From positions 3,720,001 through 3,784,000 of the forward strand of contig NZ_CP037953.1 of the NCBI RefSeq assembly GCF_009756665.1: DNA of 64,000 nt. The letters run 5' to 3'. Below, in pieces: positions 8,096 to 16,554 of the stretch. Below the pieces are notes generated by a model. It was given only the letters and a program-made list of their open reading frames with translations. It was not told where the DNA came from and made no database searches. The number at the start of each line of letters is the position of its first letter. Within the stretch, counting starts at the first letter, position 1. The position numbers were made by a program, and so were the translations under genes. Source of the stretch: Permianibacter aggregans (lineage in GTDB: Bacteria; Pseudomonadota; Gammaproteobacteria; Enterobacterales; Permianibacteraceae).

Positions 8096-10305
8096 AGTTT
8101 ATCAGATCGGGATTTGTACTCTGGCCGGAACGGCAATATTCGACGTGTTGCAGGTGTTCAAAGTTTATCAGATCGGGATTTGTACTCTGGCCGGAACAAT
8201 GTCGAGGTGGAAGTCAACAGCCGCCGCAGTTTATCAGATCGGGATTTGTACTCTGGCCGGAACAACCGCCAGGTTTTCCCTCGATTTATTGCAAGTTTAT
8301 CAGATCGGGATTTGTACTCTGGCCGGAACGCCACGTCGCCAGTGCTTTGGGCGTCATGCAGTTTATCAGATCGGGATTTGTACTCTGGCCGGAACACGGC
8401 GTAACTGGCGCGCTATCGACAGTTAAGTTTATCAGATCGGGATTTGTACTCTGGCCGGAACAGCGAAGGCTTTACATAGGCGCTTTTTTTAGTTTATCAG
8501 ATCGGGATTTGTACTCTGGCCGGAACGCATCGATGTTTTCGACGGTGTCATTCAGGAGTTTATCAGATCGGGATTTGTACTCTGGCCGGAACAATTGCGC
8601 CGCGTATTTCAGCGCGCCAGTGAGTTTATCAGATCGGGATTTGTACTCTGGCCGGAACGTTCGGCAGCGCGGTATTAATCCTGTCTCGAGTTTATCAGAT
8701 CGGGATTTGTACTCTGGCCGGAACTCGGGATCACCGAAGAGGAACTGGTTCGGGAGTTTATCAGATCGGGATTTGTACTCTGGCCGGAACTTAGGGAATC
8801 TAGTGATTTTTGGCGAATCGAGTTTATCAGATCGGGATTTGTACTCTGGCCGGAACCATGCACTATTGACAACGACGGGCTGACGCAGTTTATCAGATCG
8901 GGATTTGTACTCTGGCCGGAACGCTTTTGAAGCGTACAGCCCACAATTAATTAGTTTATCAGATCGGGATTTGTACTCTGGCCGGAACAAGTCGTGCGAC
9001 GTGCAACCGGTCCTAAAGAGTTTATCAGATCGGGATTTGTACTCTGGCCGGAACACAGGCGGTAACATTTGGTCAAAACTTCGAAGTTTATCAGATCGGG
9101 ATTTGTACTCTGGCCGGAACAGGTAGCGGTTTGACCGACAGCGACGTTCGAGTTTATCAGATCGGGATTTGTACTCTGGCCGGAACTAACAGCATCGCGC
9201 CAGCAACAACGGCGGCAGTTTATCAGATCGGGATTTGTACTCTGGCCGGAACAGTAGCCGGCGCCAAACAGCGCGTACAGTTAGTTTATCAGATCGGGAT
9301 TTGTACTCTGGCCGGAACACTATCGTTGATGGAATGCCCTCCCCGGCTAGTTTATCAGATCGGGATTTGTACTCTGGCCGGAACTCCAACAGCGGGTTTC
9401 TTTTTGTTCGCAGAGTTTATCAGATCGGGATTTGTACTCTGGCCGGAACGACAAGGGGATTGTGATGATAAAGCGACACAGTTTATCAGATCGGGATTTG
9501 TACTCTGGCCGGAACTTTGGGCTCTTCAACAAGCGCAATGCTTCGAGTTTATCAGATCAGGATTTGTACTCTGGCCGGAACATCACCAGCGATGAGGCGC
9601 TTCGTCGCCAAAGTTTATCAGATCGGGATTTGTACTCTAGCCGGAACTTGAAACGTTGAGGCCAGCCTCGGCCAAAAAGTTTATCAGATCGGGATTTGTA
9701 CTCTGGCCGGAACTACGTGTCGGTGATACCGGCATCGGTAAATAGTTTATCAGATCGGGATTTGTACTCTGGCCGGAACATTGCAATCGACGTATCACCG
9801 CTTGGTGTGAGTTTATCAGATCGGGATTTGTACTCTGGCCGGAACATTTCGGCATCGCGCACAACAAAACGACGCAGTTTATCAGATCGGGATTTGTACT
9901 CTGGCCGGAACCGAGGAAAACCGCATGTCTTGATCGGCGTTAGTTTATCAGATCGGGATTTGTACTCTGGCCTGAACATCAAGCACTACACCAATGTTCA
10001 GAAAGGAGTTTATCAGATCGGGATTTGTACTCTGGCCGGAACTTCTACCGCGCGCAGGGTTGTGTTCGCGCTAGTTTATCAGATCGGGATTTGTACTCTG
10101 GCCGGAACCTTCGCGCTGATGGTGTTGCGCAAATCGTTAGTTTATCAGATCGGGATTTGTACTCTGGCCGGAACTACCTCCGCAAGTTGCCGGAAATCCG
10201 CAGAGTTTATCAGATCGGGATTTGTACTCTGGCCGGAACCAAACAATTAACGCGATTAATGTTGCAATAAGTTTATCAGATCGGGATTTGTACTCTGGCC
10301 GGAAC
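8096..10305 (-). CRISPR. Type II-C CRISPR array, 34 repeats and 33 spacers
   Basis: The 36-bp direct repeat begins AGTTTATCAG and ends GGCCGGAAC on the plus strand. There are 34 copies at a 65-66 bp period, with 29 spacers of 30 nt and four of 29 nt (8462-8490, 9385-9413, 9978-10006, 10175-10203). Spacers are all different. Repeats are identical except single changes in the copies starting at 9546, 9612 and 9942. The crRNA strand is minus, because the tracrRNA anti-repeat pairs only with that strand and a terminator follows on that strand. Read this way each repeat ends in TGATAAACT, an extended -10-like element, as in N. meningitidis repeats that carry their own promoters. Protospacer sources were not identified. 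Confidence 0.98.
10270..10278 (-). promoter_or_regulatory. Extended -10-like element inside the CRISPR repeat (first copy in crRNA order)
   Basis: On the minus strand the last nine bases of the repeat read TGATAAACT: a TGN motif followed by a hexamer matching TATAAT at 4 of 6 positions. Every one of the 34 repeats has it at the same place, so each could start transcription a few bases into its own spacer. The N. meningitidis II-C repeat has TGCTACAAT at the same position. The promoter role here is inferred. Confidence 0.5.
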
Positions 10306-10340
10306 ATTTAACAGATCACCGGTTATACGCTGCCAGTCCA

Positions 10341-12044
10341 TCAGGCTGAGATTGTTGAGCGGTCAGTTGAGTTCCGTCTCAGTAACGGCAACGGCAACTC
10401 CCCCTCACACAACAACTGCTCATGAAACCTTTGCAAATCAAAACCAAGCTGTTGGCTGCATTCTCTACGCAAAGCGTGCATCTCCCGCTCCCCAAGCAGG
10501 TAGCCCAACGCTTGTCCCGGCCAGGTGATATAGCGGTCTACTTCGGTTTCGCTTTCGTGTTTGGATAATGACGAATGCTGATACAGATATTGCACAGCTT
10601 GTTCACGAGTCCAGCCTTTGGCGTGCAGGCCGGTGTCGATGACGAGGCGTGCGGCACGCCATAACCGATAGCTTAGCCAGCCGAGTTTGGCGTGTGGGTC
10701 ATCGTATAGACCGATTTCATTGCCGAGTGATTCGGCGTATAGCGCCCAACCTTCCTCATAAGCCGTGTTCAATAAGCAGCGACGAAATGCCGGCAGGTTT
10801 TCTCGTTCTTGGGTTAGTGCAATTTGCAGGTGGTGGCCGGGCATGGCTTCGTGCAGCGTGAGGGCGGGCAGCACATAGAGCGGGCGCGAATTCAGTTCGT
10901 GGGTGTTGACCCAGTATTCGCCGGGTCGTGAACCGTCGGCGGGTGGCTCCAGGTAGAAGCCGCTGGGGTAGGCAGGTGCAAGCTGTGCCGGTGTGGCTTT
11001 TACGTGGAAGGGCAGGTGCGGCAAACGAGAGAATAAACGCGGCAAGGCTGCATTGATGGTCTCGCAGAGTTGTGTGGCGTATTGCAGCAACTGCTCGGGT
11101 GTTTGCGCGTATTGGCGTGGGTCGTTACGCAGGGCGTCGATGCCTTTATCGAATGGGGTGGGTAAACCCAATTCCTTCAAAATCGCTTCGGCTTTTTCGC
11201 GTGTGGCGGCGACTTCTTCGAGGCCTATCTGGTGAATTTCGGCGGCGGTAAGTGACAGCGAGGTATGTTGGCGAATCAGTGCTTGGTACCAGGCTTCGCC
11301 ATCCGGTATTGCACAGAGGCCGGGTAGGGGCCTGCTGTGTTTCAGGTAAACGGTTTCGATAAATTCCGCGAAGGTTTGCAGTGCGGGTGCGACCAGCATT
11401 TGCAGTACGTTTTGCAAGCGTTGTTGAAACGCTGTGTCGTTAACCGCTTGATCGCTTGTTGGCTCAAAGGTTTGTGCCAAGCCTTGCTCCGATGCCATAA
11501 AACGAATGGCGATGGGCACGGCGCGTAAGGCTTCGGCGTATGGGTATTGCTGACGTTCCAGGGCTTTGTGCAGGAGTTGTTGTTGCTGCGCCAGCCAAAC
11601 CGGTAAGCCGCGTAAACGCGAGAGGTAATTTTCTCTTCCTTCGGCGGTGCTCAAGTCCGCTAGATGTAATAGCCGGGTGAGTTGCACGTGGAGGCCATGA
11701 CTGCTACCGAGCGGGGCGAGGTGATCGGGCGTTTCGGCTAAGCGCAATGTGGTTTGTAGTTGATAAAGCGCGACTTGACGCGAGAGTTCGTCGAGGCCGT
11801 TTTCCAGTTTGATCGCGGATTCAATATTTCGCAGGTGTTCACGACGGCTTAAGGTTTGTTTCTTGATGGCTTGTTCGGAGCTGTCGGGGAGTTGGTCGTC
11901 GTATTGCCGAACACCGCAGTAGCTGGCATAGAGCGGTGCGAAACGCATTTCGTCTTGCCACCAGTTGTTGATCGCGGCGTCGAGGGTGAGGATGGTGGTT
12001 GTTGGTTTTGGTTTTTGTGTTTGCATGGTGTCGGTAAGTCGCAA
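10341..12044 (-). CDS. DUF885 family protein, putative metallopeptidase
   Basis: A 567-residue DUF885 protein. The motif LTLHEAMPGHHLQ (about residues 392-404) is the family's HExxxGHH-type zinc site, and YEEGWALYAESLGNEIGLY, SKHESETEVDRYITWPGQALGYLLGE and the C-terminal FHEQLLCEGELPLPLL complete the family pattern, so it is full length. Related proteins act as carboxypeptidase-like or oligopeptide-degrading enzymes, but the substrate is not known. No signal peptide is evident, so it is probably cytoplasmic. Its stop lies 35 bp from the last CRISPR repeat, on the strand from which crRNAs are read, and no terminator is visible between them, so its transcript may run into the array. The first ATG (MRLTDTM) is not certain; a second Met at residue 7 is an alternative. 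Confidence 0.8.
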   Translation of the reverse strand: MRLTDTMQTQKPKPTTTILTLDAAINNWWQDEMRFAPLYASYCGVRQYDDQLPDSSEQAIKKQTLSRREHLRNIESAIKLENGLDELSRQVALYQLQTTLRLAETPDHLAPLGSSHGLHVQLTRLLHLADLSTAEGRENYLSRLRGLPVWLAQQQQLLHKALERQQYPYAEALRAVPIAIRFMASEQGLAQTFEPTSDQAVNDTAFQQRLQNVLQMLVAPALQTFAEFIETVYLKHSRPLPGLCAIPDGEAWYQALIRQHTSLSLTAAEIHQIGLEEVAATREKAEAILKELGLPTPFDKGIDALRNDPRQYAQTPEQLLQYATQLCETINAALPRLFSRLPHLPFHVKATPAQLAPAYPSGFYLEPPADGSRPGEYWVNTHELNSRPLYVLPALTLHEAMPGHHLQIALTQERENLPAFRRCLLNTAYEEGWALYAESLGNEIGLYDDPHAKLGWLSYRLWRAARLVIDTGLHAKGWTREQAVQYLYQHSSLSKHESETEVDRYITWPGQALGYLLGEREMHALRRECSQQLGFDLQRFHEQLLCEGELPLPLLRRNSTDRSTISA

Positions 12045-12090
12045 GTTAAGTTATGTCCGTAACAGTTGTGCGCCTAATCGCTTGATGGTT

Positions 12091-12117
12091 CTGGATTCCC
12101 GCCTTCGCGGGAATGAC
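12091..12117. repeat. Single REP-like palindrome
   Basis: One half of the paired REP-like unit that occurs elsewhere in the window: a hairpin built on ATTCCCGC/GCGGGAAT. It lies in the 176-bp gap between two minus-strand genes, 5' of the DUF885 gene. Confidence 0.7.
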
Positions 12118-12153
12118 GGGTTTTTCCTTTGAATCTAGCGTCATTGCGTAATT

Positions 12154-12196
12154 CTCCCCCTCTCCCCAACCCCTCCCCCGCGAGGGGGGGAGGGGC
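12154..12196. repeat. GC-rich C-run/G-run hairpin
   Basis: CCCCTCTCCCC is followed by CCCTCCCCC-GCGA-GGGGGGAGGGG, a long hairpin found almost unchanged at 13901-13940. It lies just downstream of the semialdehyde dehydrogenase stop and may stop its transcription. Confidence 0.65.
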
Positions 12197-12220
12197 TAAA
12201 CCCTCCGCGTCGACGGGTGC

Positions 12221-13750
12221 TTATTTGTCGCGCAGTATTTCCGGCAATAAATGTGTCGGTGTGTTCTGGAAGCACACCGGACGCAGGAAGCGATCAATCG
12301 CCATCGCACCAACTGAAGTAAAGCGTGCATCGCTGGTGGCAGGAGAAGGGCCGCCGTGCACCATCGCGTGGCTGACTTCGACGCCGGTGGGCACGCCGTT
12401 GAATACGATGCGGCCGGCATTGTTTTGTATGCGCGGCAACAAGTTTGCCACGGCTTCGGCGTCGTGTTCGGTTTGCCAGACGGTGGCGGTGAGTTGGCCA
12501 TTCAATACGTTGCTGATGTCGCCGAACTGGGTTTCGTGATCGGCAACAATAACGAGTGCGGCGGGTCCGAACATTTCGGTTTGCAGTTCTGGGCGTTTCA
12601 TAAAGGCTTGTGCATCGACGGTCAGTAAGAATGGTGATGCGTAGGCCGCTTCGACTTTGCCTTCATGCGTTACGGTGTTCGCGTGCGCTTTCACGGCGGT
12701 GATGGCAGTAGCGAAATGTTTGGCTCCTTGTTGTGAAAGCATCGGGGCAGGTTGTTGGGCTGTGAGTAACGCGTTTAATTTTTCCAGGCAGCGGTCCAGT
12801 GCGACACCGCGCGGGGCGATAAGCAAACCGGGTTTGGTGCAGAACTGTCCGACGCCGTTGCAAATGGAGGCGGCGAGGGCGCCGGCAATTTCATCGGAGA
12901 GTTCGTCGAGTGCATGTGGGAATAAAAACACCGGATTCAAACTGCTCATTTCCGCGAACACCGGGATAGGGTGTTGGCGTTCGCTGGCGTAGCGCTGCAG
13001 GGCGCGGCCACCACTTTCAGAACCAGTAAAGCCAACGGCTTTAATGCGCGCATCTTGCACCAGGGCTTTGCCGGTTTCGGTGCCGGCGCCATACAGCATC
13101 GAGAATACGCCTTCTGGCCAGCCTTGTTGTTTCAAGGTAGCGCTAATTACGCCAGCGACAATCTCGGCGGTGAATGGATGCAACGAATGTGCTTTGACGA
13201 TAACGGGGCAACCAGCCGCCAGTGCGGAGGCGGTGTCGCCACCGGCGACCGAAAACGCCAACGGAAAATTGCTGGCGCCGAACACGGTGACGGGACCAAC
13301 GGCCAGTTTAACGGCGCGCAGTTCTGGCTTGGGTGGTGTGCGAGCGTTATCGGCGGCATCGATGCGCTTATCAAAGCATTTGCCTTCGCGGATCAGCGTG
13401 GCGAAATGGCGTAGCTGAAAGCAGGTGCGCGCCAGTTCGTTTTTGATGCGTACGCTTGGTAGCCCTGTTTCTTGCGTGGCGATATCAATGATCAGCGATT
13501 CTTGTGCAGCAAGATTGTTAGCGATGGCTTCCAGTAATTCTGCGCGTTGTTCGGGGCGACTGTTTTGGAACGGAATGAACGCCGCGTCGGCGAGTGCCAG
13601 AGCTTTTTCCCGCTCGGTGTCGCTGCAATGAAAGTACTGCCAAGGCAGCGCTTGACCAGTAGCCGGGTTGAACGCCTGTTGGCTTTTGCCGTGCTGGGCA
13701 CCGCGTTGATAGCCGATAAAGGATGTGCCGTGAAAGTTTGTCGCGTTCAT
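12221..13750 (-). CDS. 2-oxoglutarate semialdehyde dehydrogenase (aldehyde dehydrogenase, NADP+)
   Basis: A 509-residue aldehyde dehydrogenase. The catalytic cysteine is in CNGVGQFCTKPG and the general-base glutamate in PVFAEMSSLNP; the coenzyme-binding GFTGSESGGRALQRYA is also visible. The sequence type matches the hydroxyproline-pathway 2-oxoglutarate semialdehyde dehydrogenases, which oxidise the product of the upstream deaminase to 2-oxoglutarate for the TCA cycle. It has a ribosome site (GGAG, about 6 nt before ATG). It is on the same strand as the hydroxyproline genes but 371 bp away from them, behind two repeat elements, so it may have its own promoter. Confidence 0.88.
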   Translation of the reverse strand: MNATNFHGTSFIGYQRGAQHGKSQQAFNPATGQALPWQYFHCSDTEREKALALADAAFIPFQNSRPEQRAELLEAIANNLAAQESLIIDIATQETGLPSVRIKNELARTCFQLRHFATLIREGKCFDKRIDAADNARTPPKPELRAVKLAVGPVTVFGASNFPLAFSVAGGDTASALAAGCPVIVKAHSLHPFTAEIVAGVISATLKQQGWPEGVFSMLYGAGTETGKALVQDARIKAVGFTGSESGGRALQRYASERQHPIPVFAEMSSLNPVFLFPHALDELSDEIAGALAASICNGVGQFCTKPGLLIAPRGVALDRCLEKLNALLTAQQPAPMLSQQGAKHFATAITAVKAHANTVTHEGKVEAAYASPFLLTVDAQAFMKRPELQTEMFGPAALVIVADHETQFGDISNVLNGQLTATVWQTEHDAEAVANLLPRIQNNAGRIVFNGVPTGVEVSHAMVHGGPSPATSDARFTSVGAMAIDRFLRPVCFQNTPTHLLPEILRDK

Positions 13751-13900
13751 TGCGTTCTCCGAAAAAATAGGCGCACGTGCTGTGCGCGAAATGTTGCAAG
13801 GGTGAACTAGAAACTATCTAAAAAATACCCGGAGCTTCAGGGGACTTGTTAGATAACTTCTAAAAAACGTCGTAGTTAAGTCGGTTAGAGCGGATTTCTT

Positions 13901-13940
13901 CCCCCTCTCCCCAACTCCTCCCCCGCGAGGGGGGAGGGGC
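13901..13940. repeat. GC-rich C-run/G-run hairpin
   Basis: Nearly the same sequence as 12154-12196, differing by one C-to-T change in the left part. Stem CCTCCCCC/GGGGGAGG around GCGA. Confidence 0.65.
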
Positions 13941-14026
13941 TAATTTGCCATTGCTTCAGCTAACGGTATTAGAGCAAGTTTCGGGGTTGTGATAAGGCCT
14001 TTCCCTAGCAAATTCAGTTTTACTTT

Positions 14027-14095
14027 GTCATTCCCGCGTAGGCGGGAATCCAGTGGTTATCAACAGTTCTGGATCCCCGCCTACGCGGGGATGAC
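14027..14095. repeat. Paired REP-like palindrome (BIME-like)
   Basis: Two inverted hairpins, GTCATTCCCGCG-TAGGCGGGAATCC and its near mirror ending GGGGATGAC, are separated by a short linker; together they form an overall dyad of about 69 bp. The same unit is found at 19590, 22937, 30535 and 46823. Confidence 0.8.
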
Positions 14096-14121
14096 GGGCC
14101 GAATTTGTTAATCGCTCGTAT

Positions 14122-15021
14122 TTAAAGTGCAGGCCGATTTGCCATTGCCGTGCGCAAAATATTCAAGCACGACTCACGCTCAGCGCCGGTCAGCTCCAAG
14201 CGTGGTGCGCGTACGCGTTCATGACCCATGCCGACTTCTTGCTGCACGAGTTTGATCAGTTGTACGAACTTCACTACGGTGTCGAGACGCAGCAGCGGCA
14301 GGAACCAGCGGTAAATGGCAAACGCTTCTTCTTTTTTGCCTTGCATGGCGTAGTTATAGAGCGCGACGGATTCTTTCGGGAAGGCATTGACCAAGCCGGC
14401 AATCCAGAATTGTGCGCCGGCGTCGACGCCTTCGACCAAGCAATCGTCAACGCCAACACCGAGCGCTAAACGGTTGCCAATCAGTTCGCGAATACCGGTG
14501 ACGCGGCGCGCGTCGGTTGAGGATTCTTTCACGGCTTGAATTTGTGGCAGCTCACGCGCGAGCTCGGCGATTTGCGCAGGGCTGAAATCGGTTTTGTAGG
14601 CCACCGGGTTGTTGTAGAGCAAGCCGGGCAGGGCGGTGGCTTGCGCGACGCTGACGATATGCTGGCGCATTTCGCGCCAGTCGGAGCTGTAGACATACGG
14701 CGGCAGAATCATCAGTGCGTGACAGCCGAGATCTTCCGCTGCTTGTGCAAGATGCACGGCTTCGCGGGTGGAAAGCGCCGCAATACCGGGGATGACCGGG
14801 ACTTTATCGCCAACGGCATCGACGACGGTTTTCATCACGGCGATTTTTTCTTCGCTGGTTAAGGTGGCGCCTTCGCCGAGGCTACCGCAGGGAACAATGC
14901 CGGTGCTGCCGTTTTCAACCAGCCATTGCACATGCTGGCGAATAAAGCCGTGGTCGACTGAATAATCGGCATTGAACGGCGTGGTGATTGCCGGCATGAC
15001 GCCGGTCCATTTTATGCTCAT
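14122..15021 (-). CDS. Dihydrodipicolinate synthase-family 1-pyrroline-4-hydroxy-2-carboxylate deaminase
   Basis: A 299-residue (beta/alpha)8 protein of the DapA/NanA superfamily. The catalytic tyrosine lies in LLYNNPVAYKTDF and the Schiff-base lysine in QAVKESSTDARR; the GxxGE loop is CGSLGEGATL. In hydroxyproline clusters this family member (LhpC) deaminates and dehydrates 1-pyrroline-4-hydroxy-2-carboxylate to 2-oxoglutarate semialdehyde. The start chosen is the ATG at 15021 with AAGGAG upstream; it overlaps the stop of the preceding gene (ATGA). A longer frame upstream is an overlap shadow. The function rests on neighbours as well as on family. Confidence 0.87.
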   Translation of the reverse strand: MSIKWTGVMPAITTPFNADYSVDHGFIRQHVQWLVENGSTGIVPCGSLGEGATLTSEEKIAVMKTVVDAVGDKVPVIPGIAALSTREAVHLAQAAEDLGCHALMILPPYVYSSDWREMRQHIVSVAQATALPGLLYNNPVAYKTDFSPAQIAELARELPQIQAVKESSTDARRVTGIRELIGNRLALGVGVDDCLVEGVDAGAQFWIAGLVNAFPKESVALYNYAMQGKKEEAFAIYRWFLPLLRLDTVVKFVQLIKLVQQEVGMGHERVRAPRLELTGAERESCLNILRTAMANRPAL

Positions 15022-16253
15022 GGCATAACTCCTTGATGGTCGGATGGTGTGGAACAAGTGGAATCGGAAAGCAGCGCGCGCATCGGCGCAGGGGTGAGCG
15101 GCAATTTGGGCGACAAGGTTTGCCAACCAAAGATGGTGGTTGCAGCGACCGTGCAAATCGCGCCCTGGCAACGGCCCATGCCGAGCCGGTGATACAGCTT
15201 GGCTTCACGCATGCTGTGGCAGTGACGCACTTCGCCAAACGTCACGCTTTCGCAGCGACACAGCAGCGTGTCGTTATCGGCGAGTTTCAATAGTTCTGCG
15301 CGAAGCGGAAAATGCTTTTGCAATAACTTGGCGTAACGTGGCGTTTCATTGGCTGGCGTAGTGTTGTTAAGAAGGTGTTTTGCTAAACGTTCGGCGCTGG
15401 CAATCGCTTGATTCACGCCAGCAACTTGGGTGCAATCACCAAGGCTAAAACTCTTGACGTTGACGTTGCGGTTTTGCGCTGCAAACACGCTCGTTAGTGT
15501 TTGATTCGGTAGCAGGCCATAGCCGCAGGCGAGCCAGTCACAATCGAAACTGGTTTGCCGTGATTGATTGTTGCTGACCGTACACCGCTTAACTTCGGTT
15601 TCTCCACTGGCGTCACTGACCCAGGCGTTTCTCATCAGTGGCACTGTGCGAAGCCGCCAGAGCATGCCTGCGGCTTGCACAAGTAGCCGTGGCCAGCGCC
15701 ATAGCGAAGCAGCAAAGCGAATCAACTGCCAGCGACTGCGCTGTTCGACAATGGCCTGCACGTTTGCTCCTGCCTGAAGCAAGGTATCGGCAACGGCAAA
15801 AAGCAACGGCCCGGTGCCGGCGACGACGACGCTTTTATCGCGCACTTCCAAACCGTCTTTAACCATGACTTGCAGCGCACCAGCACCGGTGACACCCGGT
15901 AAAGTCCAACCGGGGAATGGCAGAAAACGTTCGCGGGCACCAGTGGCGAAAATGAGCGTGTTGGCGCGCAGGTGAAGTGCTTCGTCGTTGTCGTGCACGG
16001 CATGCAATGCGCCTTGTTGATCGCAAGCGACAATGCGGGTGTTATTCAGAAAGCGAATACGCGGATGCTGGAATCGTTTCAGCCAGCGCAAGGCGATTTT
16101 GGGCGCTTGTCGCTGCGCGGCGTTGCGCCAAATTTGGCCGCCGGCAACACTCATTTGCTCAACGACCGCAACGTACTTACCTTGCTCTGCCAGCAAGCTG
16201 GCGGCGACGATGCCGGCCGGCCCAGCGCCGACAACAATGACATCGAATGACAT
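15018..16253 (-). CDS. D-hydroxyproline dehydrogenase, FAD/NAD(P)-binding subunit (HcnB-like)
   Basis: About 411 residues. The Rossmann motif FDVIVVGAGPAGIVAASLL starts at residue 3, a second dinucleotide site is VVVAGTGPLLFAVADTLLQAG, and ATGARERFLPFPGWTLPGV is typical of this NoxA/HcnB-like group. A C-terminal cysteine set (CRCESVTFGEV...GAICTVAA) resembles the BFD-like [2Fe-2S] domain of such subunits. It works with the two genes upstream as a heterotrimeric membrane-linked dehydrogenase that oxidises cis-4-hydroxy-D-proline. The start at 16253 gives the usual N terminus; an ATG at 16286 (or TTG at 16289) would add 11-12 residues and overlap the ferredoxin-like gene. Confidence 0.85.
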   Translation of the reverse strand: MSFDVIVVGAGPAGIVAASLLAEQGKYVAVVEQMSVAGGQIWRNAAQRQAPKIALRWLKRFQHPRIRFLNNTRIVACDQQGALHAVHDNDEALHLRANTLIFATGARERFLPFPGWTLPGVTGAGALQVMVKDGLEVRDKSVVVAGTGPLLFAVADTLLQAGANVQAIVEQRSRWQLIRFAASLWRWPRLLVQAAGMLWRLRTVPLMRNAWVSDASGETEVKRCTVSNNQSRQTSFDCDWLACGYGLLPNQTLTSVFAAQNRNVNVKSFSLGDCTQVAGVNQAIASAERLAKHLLNNTTPANETPRYAKLLQKHFPLRAELLKLADNDTLLCRCESVTFGEVRHCHSMREAKLYHRLGMGRCQGAICTVAATTIFGWQTLSPKLPLTPAPMRALLSDSTCSTPSDHQGVMP

Positions 16254-16269
16254 GGCCGCGATTACGCGT

Positions 16270-16554
16270 TCAACCGCAGCGTTCATCAACCGGCCCCTGC
16301 ATTTCGGTAACGATTTCCATGCCGTCGCGGCAAAAGCTTAAACAAGCTAGGGCTAGCTTGCCGTTGATGCGTACCCGGCATTCCTGGCAAACACCCATGC
16401 CGCAACAGGGACCGCGTCGGCCGCGTATGCCGATACGCGTAGCGAATTGCGAGGTTTTGGATAGCGCGTTCAGCACGGTGCAGGTTTCTGTCAGCAACAC
16501 TTTTTCGTTGTTGACTCGCACGGCGATGGCTGGCGTTGGTTTGCATTCAGACAT
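16270..16554 (-). CDS. D-hydroxyproline dehydrogenase, [2Fe-2S] subunit (HcnA-like)
   Basis: A 94-residue ferredoxin-like protein. The cluster cysteines are in GPCCGMGVCQEC and the later ACLSFC, in the plant-type [2Fe-2S] spacing. It begins with a typical hydrophobic beta-hairpin (AIAVRVNNEKVLL). It overlaps the stop of the preceding oxidase gene by 8 bp, so translation is coupled. It should carry electrons between the two flavin subunits of the dehydrogenase. Confidence 0.87.
   Translation of the reverse strand: MSECKPTPAIAVRVNNEKVLLTETCTVLNALSKTSQFATRIGIRGRRGPCCGMGVCQECRVRINGKLALACLSFCRDGMEIVTEMQGPVDERCG

Larger units (their letters stand above)
13751..14121. other. 371-bp intergenic region with two repeat elements
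   Basis: No gene is seen. The region holds a GC-rich hairpin (13901-13940) and a paired REP-like unit (14027-14095). The segment next to the dehydrogenase gene (about 13760-13880) is AT-richer and could contain its promoter, but I cannot pick one with confidence. Confidence 0.6.

Noticed and set aside
8114-10270. Many open frames on both strands across the array with repeating peptides such as LSDRDLYSGRN or FRPEYKSRSDKL
   Set aside because: They are translations of the 36-bp CRISPR repeat, which happens to lack stops in several frames; period and unrelated spacers exclude a repeat protein.
15018-15171. Long N-terminal extension of the deaminase gene (start at 15171)
   Set aside because: The extension overlaps the end of the HcnB-like gene, and the ATG at 15021 has a strong ribosome site and the family N terminus.
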